The notes beneath the pieces were generated by a model, which saw only the letters and a list, made by a program, of their open reading frames with translations, searched no databases and was not told the DNA's origin. 64,000 nucleotides of DNA, taken from contig NC_013162.1 of the NCBI RefSeq assembly GCF_000023285.1, forward strand, positions 2,483,001 through 2,547,000, given 5' to 3'. Made by a program: the position numbers and the translations under genes. How positions within the stretch are numbered: position 1 is the first letter of the stretch; each line of letters starts with the position of its first letter. Positions 8,778 to 18,517 of the stretch are shown one piece after another. This DNA comes from Capnocytophaga ochracea DSM 7271. Its GTDB lineage: Bacteria > Bacteroidota > Bacteroidia > Flavobacteriales > Flavobacteriaceae.

Positions 8778-8807
8778 CAAATATAAACAATAATTTTGAT
8801 TTAGCAA
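8778..8807 (-). promoter_or_regulatory. Promoter of lldD
   Basis: On the minus strand: TTG (8807-8805), a 19-bp spacer, and TATATTTG (8785-8778). This gives a leader of about 70 nt. Confidence 0.6.
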
Positions 8808-8907
8808 CTTTTTCTTTTGAAAAAGTAAATTTACAATCAAAAATATATTACAAATAATCCGATAAACTACAAATGAGAACCTCTTTGAAGCACGATAGAA
8901 CTTTCTA

Positions 8908-8938
8908 TTTGTGAATTGACAATTATTTTCTATCTTTG
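8908..8938 (+). promoter_or_regulatory. Promoter of lepA
   Basis: TTTG (8908-8911), a 19-bp spacer, and TATCTTTG (8931-8938). This is a textbook Bacteroidota promoter with a leader of about 70 nt. Confidence 0.8.
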
Positions 8939-9017
8939 CACCTTTAATTATTAGTTCGTTGTCTCTCGGTACAGACAACTCACAACTCATCACTAAAAAC
9001 TAAACACTAAGAAACAA

Positions 9018-10814
9018 ATGAAGAACATACGTAATTTCTGCATTATTGCACATATCGACCACGGGAAGAGTACCTTAGCCGACCGTTTGCTCGACTTTAC
9101 CCAAACCGTAACCGAACGCGAAAAACAAGACCAATTGCTCGACAATATGGACTTGGAGCGTGAGCGTGGCATCACAATCAAGAGCCACGCGATACAAATG
9201 GAATATGTGTACAAAGGCGAAACGTATATCCTCAACCTTATCGATACCCCCGGTCACGTGGATTTCTCTTATGAGGTATCGCGTTCTATTGCTGCTTGCG
9301 AAGGGGCACTCCTGATCGTAGATGCTGCCCAAAGCATACAAGCACAGACAATTTCTAACCTCTACTTAGCTCTCGAAAACGACCTTGAAATCATTCCCGT
9401 ACTCAACAAAATAGACCTACCCAGCGCTAATCCTGAAGAGGTGAAAGACGATATAGTAGACCTATTAGGTTGTTCGCCCGATGATATTATCCCTGCCAGT
9501 GGTAAAACAGGTTTGGGCGTAGAGGCTATTTTAGAGGCGATTATAGAGCGTATTCCTGCCCCTACTGGCGACCCTAAGGCACCGCTACAAGCGTTGATAT
9601 TCGACTCGGTATACAACTCTTTCCGCGGGGTGGAGACTTACTTCCGGGTGATGAACGGTGAAATACGCAAAGGGCAGAAAATCAAGTTTATGTCCAACGG
9701 CAAAATCTATGATGCTGATGAGGTGGGTACGCTTAAACTCAACCAAGTGCCCAAGCAAGTGATTGGCACCGGTGATGTGGGTTACCTTATCACCGGTATT
9801 AAGGATGCGCGTGAGGTGAAAGTGGGTGATACTATTACCTCGGCAGTAGACGGTTGTAAAGAAGCTATTGACGGCTTTGAGAACGTAAAGCCAATGGTAT
9901 TTGCAGGAATTTATCCAGTAGATACCGAAGATTACGAAGAGCTACGCGCCTCTATGGAAAAACTCCAACTGAACGATGCTTCGCTGGTGTTTACCCCCGA
10001 AAGCTCTGCCGCTTTGGGCTTTGGTTTCCGCTGTGGATTCTTAGGGATGCTACACTTAGAAATCGTGCAAGAACGCTTGGAACGCGAGTTTGGTATGACC
10101 GTGATTACCACCGTGCCCAACGTAAGTTACCACGCCTATACCAAAAAAGAACCCGAAAAAGCGATTATCGTAAATAACCCTTCTGACCTACCCGACCCGT
10201 CGAAATTAGACCGCGTGGAAGAGCCGTATATTAAGGCGAGTATCATCACCAAATCGGATTTTATAGGCCAGGTGATGTCGCTCTGTATTGAGAAACGCGG
10301 ACAGATAACTAACCAGCACTACCTCACCCCTGAGCGTGTAGAGCTGAACTTTGATATGCCTCTTGCCGAAATCGTATTCGACTTCTACGACCGCCTCAAA
10401 ACAGTGAGCAAGGGCTATGCCTCATTTGACTATTCACCTATTGGGATGCGTGCTTCTAACCTTGTAAAAGTGGATATCCTTATCAACTCACAATCGGTAG
10501 ATGCACTCTCTGCCCTTATTCACGCTGATAATGCTTACAACATAGGTAAGAAGATGTGCGAGAAGCTCCGCGAACTCATACCACGCCAGCAGTTTGATAT
10601 TCCTATTCAGGCAGCTATTGGGGCTAAAATCATCTCACGTGAGACTATCAAAGCCTTGCGTAAGGACGTTACGGCTAAATGTTACGGAGGGGATATCTCG
10701 CGTAAGCGTAAGCTCTTAGAAAAGCAAAAAGTCGGTAAAAAACGTATGCGCCAAGTGGGGAATGTGGAAATACCACAGAGTGCATTTATGGCGGTGTTGA
10801 AGCTGAATGATTGA
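9018..10814 (+). CDS. lepA: Elongation factor 4 (back-translocating GTPase LepA)
   Basis: LepA is a ribosome-associated translational GTPase that can reverse translocation and aids ribosome assembly. G1 is AHIDHGKST (residues 11-19), G2 contains [10 protein letters not shown]3 is [11 protein letters not shown] and G4 is NKIDLP near 131. The EF-G-like domains II, III and V follow, and the LepA-specific C-terminal domain ends with [19 protein letters not shown]. Length (598 aa) is standard. It has its own promoter. Two AT-rich genes of unrelated style follow 64 bp downstream without an obvious terminator or new promoter, so read-through is possible. Confidence 0.98.
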   Translation: MKNIRNFCIIAHIDHGKSTLADRLLDFTQTVTEREKQDQLLDNMDLERERGITIKSHAIQMEYVYKGETYILNLIDTPGHVDFSYEVSRSIAACEGALLIVDAAQSIQAQTISNLYLALENDLEIIPVLNKIDLPSANPEEVKDDIVDLLGCSPDDIIPASGKTGLGVEAILEAIIERIPAPTGDPKAPLQALIFDSVYNSFRGVETYFRVMNGEIRKGQKIKFMSNGKIYDADEVGTLKLNQVPKQVIGTGDVGYLITGIKDAREVKVGDTITSAVDGCKEAIDGFENVKPMVFAGIYPVDTEDYEELRASMEKLQLNDASLVFTPESSAALGFGFRCGFLGMLHLEIVQERLEREFGMTVITTVPNVSYHAYTKKEPEKAIIVNNPSDLPDPSKLDRVEEPYIKASIITKSDFIGQVMSLCIEKRGQITNQHYLTPERVELNFDMPLAEIVFDFYDRLKTVSKGYASFDYSPIGMRASNLVKVDILINSQSVDALSALIHADNAYNIGKKMCEKLRELIPRQQFDIPIQAAIGAKIISRETIKALRKDVTAKCYGGDISRKRKLLEKQKVGKKRMRQVGNVEIPQSAFMAVLKLND

Positions 10815-10847
10815 CCGTAGCACGGTCGGGCGGTTGCTTTGGTAAAG
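10813..10847. repeat. Small hairpin plus fragment resembling the composite repeat family
   Basis: GACCGT and ACGGTC form a 6-bp stem with a 3-nt loop (10813-10827), followed by TTTGGTAAAGTTGAAA, which matches the opening block of the 28.5, 44 and 59 kb repeats. It may be a remnant of that family marking the junction of the accessory region. Confidence 0.4.
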
Positions 10848-10878
10848 TTGAAAAATAGCTGATTATAAACAAATAAAA

Positions 10879-11724
10879 ATGAAGCAAATAGAAGATTTTA
10901 CTATTTCTGAATTCTTTTTTGATATCCCTTTATATACGACAATCAAAATTACAGATAAAAATATAAGTATTTTTGAAGATATATTACTTTTTCGGAAAGA
11001 ACAAATTTCTTTTGAAGGTTATAATCCTTTAGAGAAAGTTGACTCTACTTTCATCATAGAAAAGGAATTTAAAGATAAATTAGCAAGTCATACTTTTAAT
11101 CTTTCTGAAAGTTATAAAGATCCTATAAAAATCTTTTGGGAAACAGGAGGATATAGAACTATTAATGTTAAATGTAAGAGATACAATAATATTTTCACAT
11201 TTAGTATTTTTTATAATGCTGAAAAGAGACTTTTGCTAAAAATAGGTCAATATCCCTCAATAGCAGACTTTCATATATATGAAATTAAGCAATATGATAA
11301 GTTACTATCTAAAGACGTTTTAAAGGAATTTACAAAAGCAATTGGTTTAGCTGCAAATGGTGTTGGTATAGGTTCATTTGTGTATTTAAGAAGAATTTTT
11401 GAAAATTTAATTTTAGAATCTTTTGAAGAAGCAAAGCAGGAAGGAAAAGTTGAAGAAGAAACTTTTAGTAGGTCAAGGATGGATGAAAAAATAGAGCTTT
11501 TGGAAGACTATCTTCCCTCTTTTCTTGTTGAAAATAAATCTATATACTCTATATTGAGTAAAGGTATTCACGAGCTTGACGAAAATACTTGCTTAGAATA
11601 TTTTGAAACTATGAAGTTGGGGATTGAAATAATTTTGGATCAAAAACTTGAAAAGAAAAAGCAAAAAGAAAAAGAAGAGGAGGCTAAGAAAAGAATTGCA
11701 CAATTGAATGGTAAACTAAAATGA
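10879..11724 (+). CDS. Uncharacterised protein, 281 aa, with possible HEPN/DUF4145-like C-terminal half
   Basis: No function can be assigned. The N-terminal 120 residues are a beta-rich unknown domain. The C-terminal half begins with FTKAIGLAANGVGIGSFVYL (near 152-171) and continues with SKGIHELDEN near 230. I recall this from a widespread family of unannotated or wrongly named (short-chain dehydrogenase) bacterial proteins. An all-helical layout with a conserved R-rich helix and a later S-x-G-x-H would suit a HEPN-like fold, but that is weak inference. A Lys/Glu-rich coiled tail closes the protein. Codon use is far more AT-rich than in lepA. It is followed after 7 bp by another AT-rich gene, so the pair is probably co-transcribed and acquired. 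Confidence 0.75.
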   Translation: MKQIEDFTISEFFFDIPLYTTIKITDKNISIFEDILLFRKEQISFEGYNPLEKVDSTFIIEKEFKDKLASHTFNLSESYKDPIKIFWETGGYRTINVKCKRYNNIFTFSIFYNAEKRLLLKIGQYPSIADFHIYEIKQYDKLLSKDVLKEFTKAIGLAANGVGIGSFVYLRRIFENLILESFEEAKQEGKVEEETFSRSRMDEKIELLEDYLPSFLVENKSIYSILSKGIHELDENTCLEYFETMKLGIEIILDQKLEKKKQKEKEEEAKKRIAQLNGKLK

Positions 11725-11731
11725 TAAGATT

Positions 11732-12610
11732 ATGGGGTATCATATTATAAATATTACAGAAAAAGGCTTTTTTCATCACTTCTTTGAAGATGAAACTGAA
11801 TTACTTTCTTCAGAGATAACAATTACTGAAAATTCTATTATTTATCAAGGAGATCCTACAAATATTCCCATAAAGCTAAAAGAATCAAAATTTAAAAATT
11901 ATTCTCAATCTTGGTTTATTGCAGGCCTAAGAGCTCAAGAACTTTTTAAAAATCAAGGTAAAGAAAATGGGCTTATTTTAGAACAAATATCCCAGGATCA
12001 AAAAAGTTTTGAGCAATATATAATTTCTAAAATACCATTTGAAGCAATTAAAAGAGGGGATTTTCTAGTTAGAAATTATGGTAATATTGAGATAGAAGTA
12101 AAATGCAAAACTTTTTATAAAAAAAATAATCAAGATGTTTTCTATTTTAATTGTAACGAATTTGAAAAGCATTTCAATATGCAAAAAATAATAAATTCTC
12201 CTGTTATAATCGCAATTTATAAAAGAGAAAATAACATTTTGAAAGAAGATAACCCTTATTTTATTTCTATAAATGAGATCTATAGAAACATAGGTTTATT
12301 AAAAAAAGAAGAAAATAAAGAGATAAATACAGGTGAAAGCTATCTAATTCCTCTTAGCCTCACTGTTCAAAGTTTTGATTACATAAAAAATTTTGACAAA
12401 TACAATGAAAAGTCCTATTCTGTTGAAAAAATAAGGGAAGCCCATCCTAATGCTTATGCTAAATGGGCAAAAGAAGATGATGATAAGTTAGAGTTACTCT
12501 ATTGTGAAAAGACAACAGTAAAAGAATTGTGTGACATCTTTGGAAGAAATAGGGGAGCTATTTTATCCCGAATAAAAAAATTAGAACTAAGAGAAAAATA
12601 TGATATATAG
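11732..12610 (+). CDS. Uncharacterised protein, 292 aa, with C-terminal helix-turn-helix-like segment
   Basis: No function can be assigned. Residues 1-235 are an unknown domain without signal peptide or membrane segment. The last 55 residues look like a small DNA-binding helical module: WAKEDDDKLELLY, then TTVKELCDIFGRNRGAILSR and LELREKYDI. This resembles the W..ED..L..L...KT..ELA..FGR..GAI.SRL pattern attached to many bacterial nucleic-acid enzymes. The gene sits 7 bp after its partner and shares its strong A/T bias and heavy Lys/Ile/Asn content. A two-gene accessory cassette is the likely unit; a regulatory or defence role is possible but unproven. Confidence 0.72.
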   Translation: MGYHIINITEKGFFHHFFEDETELLSSEITITENSIIYQGDPTNIPIKLKESKFKNYSQSWFIAGLRAQELFKNQGKENGLILEQISQDQKSFEQYIISKIPFEAIKRGDFLVRNYGNIEIEVKCKTFYKKNNQDVFYFNCNEFEKHFNMQKIINSPVIIAIYKRENNILKEDNPYFISINEIYRNIGLLKKEENKEINTGESYLIPLSLTVQSFDYIKNFDKYNEKSYSVEKIREAHPNAYAKWAKEDDDKLELLYCEKTTVKELCDIFGRNRGAILSRIKKLELREKYDI

Positions 12611-12647
12611 TGATTCTATCATTCTATAAAAACATTAATCTCCCTCT

Positions 12648-13035
12648 ATGCCCATCCTCTTCGAAAATAATCTTTTCATCAAAGAGCTCCCAGTAGATTA
12701 CAATGGGAAGCTATTAGATCTCAGATCTCAACCCTTATATTGCACGGCTAAATGTGTTTTTAAATAAGTTAGAGGTAAAATGTGTTAGGGAGTGTTGCAG
12801 CATTCAGGTGTTTTCGTTTATGCTTGAGGATATCCACAAGGCGCTTGTAGGACTCCCTGTTGAAACTGTTGTAACACAACTCAAAGCAATGCAAACTGCT
12901 ATTGAGGAACAATGGTGGTACAACATTGTAGGTAGCACTATTCTAAACAATAATTTTAATAGAAAAGTATTTTTGCAACTGTTAGCGCATATTATAAAAA
13001 CCACTGAAGGAAATATTGCTTTTTTAGGAGAATAG
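12648..13035 (+). pseudogene. Small gene interrupted by a 7-bp tandem duplication (frameshift)
   Basis: An ORF opening at 12648 (MPILFENNLFIKELPVDYNG) stops early, while a second reading frame continues to 13035 (ending TTEGNIAFLGE). The frame changes at an exact tandem duplication of AGATCTC (12716-12722 and 12723-12729). Removing one copy joins both parts into one 126-residue ORF ending at the stop at 13033-13035. The predicted protein is small, soluble and helical with a Cys pair (VRECCSIQ). It is unknown to me. It lies between the AT-rich cassette and the PLD-like gene. The break may be a fixed mutation or a reversible switch. Confidence 0.65.
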
Positions 13036-13068
13036 TTATAATTTTGCAGAAAAAATAACAATATACTT

Positions 13069-13974
13069 ATGGACTTTTTAACAGGAAAACCACTATCCGA
13101 CACTATTTACGATACCCTTTTTAAGGCGGAAAAGGAACTTATTATCATTTCGCCTTATATTCAGCTGGGAGATTACCTCAAAGACAATGTTTTTAAACAG
13201 CTTTTAAACAACACCAAACTACATATACTCATTGGGTTTGGCAAAAATACCTCTAATGGAGAAGAAAATTGTAAGCGTGAAGATATTGAGTACTTCTTGG
13301 GCTTCCCGAATATCACAATGGTGTATATTCCACAGTTACACGGACAATATTATGCCAACGAAAAGCAATCGGTGATTACCTCTATGAACCTTTTGGATTA
13401 CTCGCTGGAAAACAAGGTAGAGTTTGGCGTACTTGCCGAAAAAGCCCTTACCGACCTTGTAAACAAAAACAACTTCTTCGAAACTTCCAAAAATACCATT
13501 ATGAGTGTACTCGACAGCGGTTACACTATCTTTGCCAAACGTCCTAACTACAACAAGAAGTTTTTAGGTCTGGCGAAAGACTACGCTGGCTCTACCGTGC
13601 ATTTGGATTTGGTAGACGATGTATTGTCTAACAGAGAGGTGAAGCCTATCCGCTACTCCTCTTTTGTACCCGAAAACTATGCAAATGCCGAGAACAGACC
13701 ACCCGCAGAGCGCGAGCCTACCTCTGAAAGAGCTATAGAAACCGAAACACCTCAGGAAAATGCCGTACAAGAAGAGAAAAAAGGACATTGTATCCGTTGT
13801 AATACCGCTATTCCTTTTGACCCTTCGAAGCCTTTGTACAACAGCTGTTATGAAGAGTGGGTGAAGTTCGGCAACCGTTTCTATGAAGAGAAGTACTGCC
13901 ATTGCTGTGGTGAGGAGAAGAAAGTAACGGTAGCGACACCTTTATGTTATAATTGTTTTTCAAGACAATTGTAA
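13069..13974 (+). CDS. Phospholipase-D-like domain protein with C-terminal zinc-ribbon motifs, probably lacking the catalytic Lys
   Basis: The first 160 residues form one PLD-like domain: KELIIISPYIQLGDYL (near 23), then the HKD-like region LHGQYYANEKQ (near 95) followed by ITSMNLLDYSLENKVEFGV. The canonical motif is H-x-K-x4-D...(S/T)-x-N. Here the His and S-M-N are kept but Lys is Gln, so phosphodiesterase activity is doubtful. Residues 200-240 are a Pro/Glu-rich linker. The tail carries Cys pairs (CIRC, CHCC, CYNC) suited to one or two zinc ribbons. Nucleic-acid binding or cleavage is a plausible role for the family. A parE promoter begins 24 bp after the stop. Confidence 0.8.
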   Translation: MDFLTGKPLSDTIYDTLFKAEKELIIISPYIQLGDYLKDNVFKQLLNNTKLHILIGFGKNTSNGEENCKREDIEYFLGFPNITMVYIPQLHGQYYANEKQSVITSMNLLDYSLENKVEFGVLAEKALTDLVNKNNFFETSKNTIMSVLDSGYTIFAKRPNYNKKFLGLAKDYAGSTVHLDLVDDVLSNREVKPIRYSSFVPENYANAENRPPAEREPTSERAIETETPQENAVQEEKKGHCIRCNTAIPFDPSKPLYNSCYEEWVKFGNRFYEEKYCHCCGEEKKVTVATPLCYNCFSRQL

Positions 13975-13997
13975 GCAAAAGAGACAGATTTTTATTT

Positions 13998-14027
13998 TTT
14001 GGATATGAATAATTTTTAATACTTTTG
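13998..14027 (+). promoter_or_regulatory. Promoter of the parE operon
   Basis: TTTG (13998-14001), an 18-bp spacer, and TACTTTTG (14020-14027), 26 bp before the parE start. Confidence 0.75.
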
Positions 14028-14053
14028 CACATCTAAAAACGAAAGTAAACTTT

Positions 14054-15904
14054 ATGGAAGAAATTAGATATGACGAGGATAGTATCCGCTCTTTGGACTG
14101 GCAAGAACACATTCGCACACGCCCTGGTATGTATATCGGGAAGCTGGGCGATGGCTCTTCAGCCGACGACGGTATTTACATCCTTCTCAAAGAGGTCATC
14201 GATAACTGTATAGACGAGTTCGTGATGGGAGCTGGTAAGACCATCGACGTAAAAATCACCGATAACCAGGTAGAAGTACGCGACTATGGGCGCGGTATCC
14301 CCTTAGGAAAGGTAGTAGATGTAGTATCGAAAATGAATACGGGGGGTAAGTACGACTCCCGAGCTTTTAAGAAATCTATCGGACTCAATGGGGTGGGTAC
14401 AAAAGCTGTGAATGCCCTTTCTACTTACTTCAAAGTGGAATCGGTGCGCGATGGTCAATGCAAATCGGCTATTTTTGAGAGAGGTCTGCTAAAAGAAGAA
14501 AGCGCTATTGAGGAAAGCCAGAAAAGGCGCGGTACCAGCGTAGCTTTTATTCCAGACGACACTATTTTTAAGAACTTCAAGTTCCGTAATGAGTATGTGG
14601 TGCGTATGCTCAAAAACTACGTATACCTCAACCCAGGTCTTACTATCAACTACAATGGTGAAAAGTACTATTCTGAAAACGGACTCAAAGACCTCCTCAC
14701 CGAAAACAACAATGAAGAGGATTTTCTTTATCCTATCATTCACCTTAGAGGTGAAGATATTGAGATTGCCATATCTCACAGCAAAACTCAGTACAGTGAG
14801 GAGTATTACTCTTTTGTAAACGGTCAGAACACTACACAAGGAGGTACGCACCTCAACGCTTTCAAAGAGGCTTATGTAAAGACCATTCGCGACTTCTATA
14901 AAAAGAACTATGATGCCTCCGATGTGCGTAAGTCTATCATCGCGGGTCTCTCAATCAAAGTGATGGAACCTGTGTTTGAGAGTCAGACAAAAACCAAGCT
15001 CGGTTCTACCGAAATGGGAGAAGGAATGCCTTCTGTGCGCACCTATATCAATGATTTCATCAGTCGCCATTTAGATGACTTCCTACATAAAAACCCTGAG
15101 ATATCCGATGCGCTACAACGGAAGATTATGCAGGCACAACGCGAACGTGAAGACTTGGCAGGTATTCGCAAATTAGCTAAAGAAAGAGCTAAAAAAGCAA
15201 GCTTACACAATCGTAAACTACGCGACTGTCGCGTGCACCTCACCGATACCAAAGACGAGCGTGCCCTACAAAGCACCTTATTCATTACTGAGGGAGATTC
15301 AGCTTCGGGCTCTATTACCAAATCGCGTGATGTAACCACACAAGCCGTTTTCTCACTACGTGGTAAACCTTTGAATACCTACGGAATGAGTAAGAAAATA
15401 GTGTATGAAAATGAAGAGTTCAACCTATTACAAGCCGCTCTAAATATTGAAGACTCTATGGACGACCTTCGCTACAATAACATCGTGGTAGCCACCGATG
15501 CCGATGTAGACGGTATGCACATTCGTCTTTTGCTTATCACTTTCTTTTTGCAGTTCTTCCCCGAAATCATCAAAGAAGGGCATTTATATATACTGCAAAC
15601 ACCTCTATTCCGTGTGCGCAACAAAACGCAAAAAATATATTGTTACAGCGAAGAAGAAAAGGAAGCAGCCATAGACAAGTTAAAGGGCAAACCTGAAATT
15701 ACTCGTTTTAAAGGATTGGGAGAAATCTCCCCCGATGAGTTTAAAGATTTTATAGGGGAAGATATACGCTTAGACCCTGTAATGATGGACAAAACTATCC
15801 ATACCGAACAGCTCTTGGAGTTCTATATGGGCAAAAATACTCCTGACCGTCAAGAATTTATCATCAACAATCTAAAAGTAGAAATTGATAACTTCGAGCA
15901 ATGA
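14054..15904 (+). CDS. parE: DNA topoisomerase IV subunit B
   Basis: This is the ATPase subunit of a type IIA topoisomerase that decatenates daughter chromosomes together with ParC. The GHKL ATPase domain shows [20 protein letters not shown] and [14 protein letters not shown] within residues 45-120. The TOPRIM domain carries [12 protein letters not shown] near 409 and [14 protein letters not shown] near 480 with the metal-binding acidic residues. At 616 aa it lacks insertions typical of longer GyrB proteins, so ParE is preferred over GyrB. The stop overlaps the start of the prenyl synthase by 4 bp (ATGA), so the two are translationally coupled. Confidence 0.92.
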   Translation: MEEIRYDEDSIRSLDWQEHIRTRPGMYIGKLGDGSSADDGIYILLKEVIDNCIDEFVMGAGKTIDVKITDNQVEVRDYGRGIPLGKVVDVVSKMNTGGKYDSRAFKKSIGLNGVGTKAVNALSTYFKVESVRDGQCKSAIFERGLLKEESAIEESQKRRGTSVAFIPDDTIFKNFKFRNEYVVRMLKNYVYLNPGLTINYNGEKYYSENGLKDLLTENNNEEDFLYPIIHLRGEDIEIAISHSKTQYSEEYYSFVNGQNTTQGGTHLNAFKEAYVKTIRDFYKKNYDASDVRKSIIAGLSIKVMEPVFESQTKTKLGSTEMGEGMPSVRTYINDFISRHLDDFLHKNPEISDALQRKIMQAQREREDLAGIRKLAKERAKKASLHNRKLRDCRVHLTDTKDERALQSTLFITEGDSASGSITKSRDVTTQAVFSLRGKPLNTYGMSKKIVYENEEFNLLQAALNIEDSMDDLRYNNIVVATDADVDGMHIRLLLITFFLQFFPEIIKEGHLYILQTPLFRVRNKTQKIYCYSEEEKEAAIDKLKGKPEITRFKGLGEISPDEFKDFIGEDIRLDPVMMDKTIHTEQLLEFYMGKNTPDRQEFIINNLKVEIDNFEQ

Positions 15905-16881
15905 AGATAACAGCTCAAATAAAAGAACCTATCCGTGAAGAAATGGAACTCTTTGAACAGAAGTTCCGTAGCTCGATGTCGTCTAAGGTTGCCTTACTGA
16001 ATCGTATTACCTACTATATTGTAAATCGCAAAGGCAAGCAAATGCGACCGATGTTTGTGTTCTTAGTAGCCAAGATGGTATCGGGAGGTAAGGTGAGTGA
16101 ACGCACCTATCGGGGAGCATCGGTAATAGAGCTCATACACACTGCTACCCTTGTACACGATGATGTAGTGGACGACAGCAACAAGCGCCGAGGGTTCTTC
16201 TCAATCAATGCCTTATGGAAAAACAAAATAGCTGTATTAGTGGGTGATTACCTACTTTCTAAAGGCTTACTACTCTCTATAGACAACGGTGATTTCGACC
16301 TATTACGTATTATCTCGGTAGCCGTACGTGAAATGAGTGAAGGTGAACTCTTGCAGATAGAAAAAGCTCGTCGGTTAGACATTGTAGAAGAGGTGTACTA
16401 CGAGATTATCCGTCAGAAAACCGCAACGCTTATAGCCGCTTGTTGTGCGATGGGAGCTTGTTCGGTACAGCCAGAACAAACCGAACTGATAGAGAAAATG
16501 CGACTCTTTGGCGAATACATAGGAATGGCTTTCCAAATAAAAGACGACCTCTTTGATTATACCGAAGACGCGATTGGTAAACCTACGGGTATAGATATTA
16601 AAGAACAAAAAATGACCCTACCACTTATTTATGTACTTAATACTTGTTCCGAAGAAGAAAAACAATGGCTTATCAATTCGGTAAAAAAATACAACAAAGA
16701 CAAAAAACGCGTAAAGGAAGTAATTGAATTTGTAAAGAATCATAAAGGGCTGGAATACGCTACGACTAAAATGAAAGAGTTTCAACAAAAAGCCCTAAAT
16801 ATATTGGATGAATTCCCAACCTCACCTTATAAAGAAGCCTTAACTCTAATGGTAAATTACGTGATTGATAGGAAAATTTAA
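15901..16881 (+). CDS. Long-chain polyprenyl diphosphate synthase
   Basis: This enzyme condenses isopentenyl diphosphate onto an allylic diphosphate to make the isoprenoid chain, probably the side chain of menaquinone. The first Asp-rich motif DDVVDD is near residue 86, followed by RRG. The second is [10 protein letters not shown] near 212. [15 protein letters not shown] near 40 is the IPP-binding region. Length (326 aa) fits octaprenyl/heptaprenyl synthases of the IspB type; chain length cannot be read reliably from sequence. It overlaps parE by 4 bp. Confidence 0.92.
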   Translation: MKITAQIKEPIREEMELFEQKFRSSMSSKVALLNRITYYIVNRKGKQMRPMFVFLVAKMVSGGKVSERTYRGASVIELIHTATLVHDDVVDDSNKRRGFFSINALWKNKIAVLVGDYLLSKGLLLSIDNGDFDLLRIISVAVREMSEGELLQIEKARRLDIVEEVYYEIIRQKTATLIAACCAMGACSVQPEQTELIEKMRLFGEYIGMAFQIKDDLFDYTEDAIGKPTGIDIKEQKMTLPLIYVLNTCSEEEKQWLINSVKKYNKDKKRVKEVIEFVKNHKGLEYATTKMKEFQQKALNILDEFPTSPYKEALTLMVNYVIDRKI

Positions 16882-16950
16882 GTTAGGTAAGAGGTAACAT
16901 TCTATATATAGATAATATGTATAGTTTATCTATTAAAAAAACGTTTTCTT

Positions 16951-17685
16951 ATGACAATTTTTGCTCTTGTGGGTCGTAATATTGGCTATTCTTTTTCTCG
17001 AAAATATTTCACTGAGAAATTTAAACGAGAAGGTATTAATGATTGTGAATATATCAATTTTGATATACAAAATCTCAATGAATTACCCGCTCTCTTAAAA
17101 AACACTCCTAACTTACGAGGAATGAATGTTACCATTCCGTATAAGCGAGAAATAATGAAGCTACTTACTACCGTTGATGCTACTGCACAAGCCATTGGAG
17201 CTGTGAATACTATAAAAGTTACCCCTGATGGACTTGTCGGTTATAATACCGACTACTATGGCTTTAGCAAATCATTATCTCCTTTATTGCAACCACATCA
17301 TACTCACGCTCTTATCTTAGGTACGGGAGGTGCATCGAGTGCTGTTGCTTATGCGCTCAAGCAACTAAATATTGATTATCGTTTTGTATCCCGCACACCA
17401 CAGATGAATCAGTTTACTTACGCAGAACTTACCAAAGAGATTATAGAAAATTATCACCTTATTATTAACAGTACTCCCTTAGGTACATTTCCTAATATTA
17501 ACGACTGTCCTCCTATTCCTTATGAATATCTCACTCCTGAGCACTTGCTTTATGACCTTATTTATAATCCTTCACAAACTACATTTCTACACAGAGGGGA
17601 AAAGCAGGGAGCTACTACTTGTAATGGGCAACTAATGTTAGAACTTCAAGCTGAAAAAGCGTGGGAAATATGGAATAAAGAATAA
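16951..17685 (+). CDS. aroE: Shikimate dehydrogenase
   Basis: AroE reduces 3-dehydroshikimate with NADPH in aromatic amino-acid synthesis. The catalytic Lys is in NVTIPYKREIM (near 60), the substrate Asp in GYNTDYYGF (near 93), the nucleotide loop is LGTGGASSAVAYAL near 116, and NSTPLGTFP is near 170. The C-terminus CNGQLMLELQAEKAWEIW has the usual Gln that contacts shikimate. At 244 aa it is slightly shorter than the E. coli enzyme, as usual in Flavobacteriia. It starts 69 bp after the prenyl synthase and may be part of the same transcript. Confidence 0.95.
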   Translation: MTIFALVGRNIGYSFSRKYFTEKFKREGINDCEYINFDIQNLNELPALLKNTPNLRGMNVTIPYKREIMKLLTTVDATAQAIGAVNTIKVTPDGLVGYNTDYYGFSKSLSPLLQPHHTHALILGTGGASSAVAYALKQLNIDYRFVSRTPQMNQFTYAELTKEIIENYHLIINSTPLGTFPNINDCPPIPYEYLTPEHLLYDLIYNPSQTTFLHRGEKQGATTCNGQLMLELQAEKAWEIWNKE

Positions 17686-17700
17686 AAAGCAGAGAAGTTT

Positions 17701-18360
17701 TTATTTTTCTCCCATCATTATGCAATAAGGACGACGTATTTTCTTGCCACTCTTAGAAACAAGTGTTTCTTCAAAAGTATACTCTTTGATATTCTTAAGC
17801 CCTATGCGGGAGAGTATTTTTCGCACTTCGGGAACAGTATAAAACTTAAAACCCACTTGTGCAAAAGGAGCTTTCTCACCTACTGACTTGTCAATAAGAG
17901 TAATCACTACCTTTCCCATAGGCTTGAGCAACTGACAAATATTGCGATAATAGCGAGTAGGGCTTTTGAGAAAGTAAAGTGTATTGACTGAAAAGCAAAC
18001 ATCAAAAAGTATATTAAACTCAAGTTTCTCATCGGGTTGTACTTGCAGAAAAGAAACAGATTGTTGCGCTACCAATTCGGGATTGTTTACAGTAGCCTCA
18101 GTTATCATTTCCACAGAAGTTTCCACTCCTGTATAGTGAATGGTTGGCTCTTTTTCAAATAAATAAGGTAAATGGCTGGCATTGCCGAAGCCAATTTCTA
18201 AAACATTGCTATTGGGCAAAAGTGATAAACAGTCAATCGTATTGAAAATCATAGTGCGATTGGAAAAGAAAGTATATTCACCTACTTCTTTTGCATATAT
18301 TCCGCTGGGGCAACGCAATAACTGTCCTAAAAGTTGCATATCGGTTACTGGAGGATTCAT
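17701..18360 (-). CDS. Class I SAM-dependent methyltransferase
   Basis: This 219-residue soluble enzyme has the Rossmann-type SAM site: NVLEIGFGNASHLPYL (motif I, near 50), the acidic GVETS after strand 2, and FDVCFSVNTLYFLKSP (motif IV) near 112. The region after residue 150 carries GFKFYTVPEVRKILSRIGL, an acceptor-side helix as in small-molecule methyltransferases of the UbiE/Coq5-like group. The substrate is unknown. It ends convergently 15 bp from aroE and is monocistronic. Confidence 0.82.
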   Translation of the reverse strand: MNPPVTDMQLLGQLLRCPSGIYAKEVGEYTFFSNRTMIFNTIDCLSLLPNSNVLEIGFGNASHLPYLFEKEPTIHYTGVETSVEMITEATVNNPELVAQQSVSFLQVQPDEKLEFNILFDVCFSVNTLYFLKSPTRYYRNICQLLKPMGKVVITLIDKSVGEKAPFAQVGFKFYTVPEVRKILSRIGLKNIKEYTFEETLVSKSGKKIRRPYCIMMGEK

Positions 18361-18393
18361 TATTTCTATTTAGTATTTCAAATAGTTAGACGG

Positions 18394-18401
18394 CAAAGAT
18401 A
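18394..18401 (-). promoter_or_regulatory. -7 box of the methyltransferase promoter
   Basis: Reads TATCTTTG on the minus strand, 34 bp from the start codon. No -33 TTTG is obvious. Confidence 0.55.
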
Positions 18402-18517
18402 CATTTTTTTCGCATAATAGCTTGCACAGTTATACAAAAGGAAGTACTTTTACCGCTTCAAAAATAACCACCTTTTGGTTATTAATATATCATTTTAATT
18501 ATATTATCTATAAGATT

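Larger units (their letters stand above)
8702..9017. other. Divergent intergenic region lldD / lepA
   Basis: These 316 bp hold one promoter for each flanking gene, listed separately. No ORF or further repeat is seen. Confidence 0.7.

Noticed and set aside
14054-15904. Assignment as gyrB
   Set aside because: Length and lack of GyrB insertions favour parE; still, only a phylogeny or a parC neighbour would settle it.
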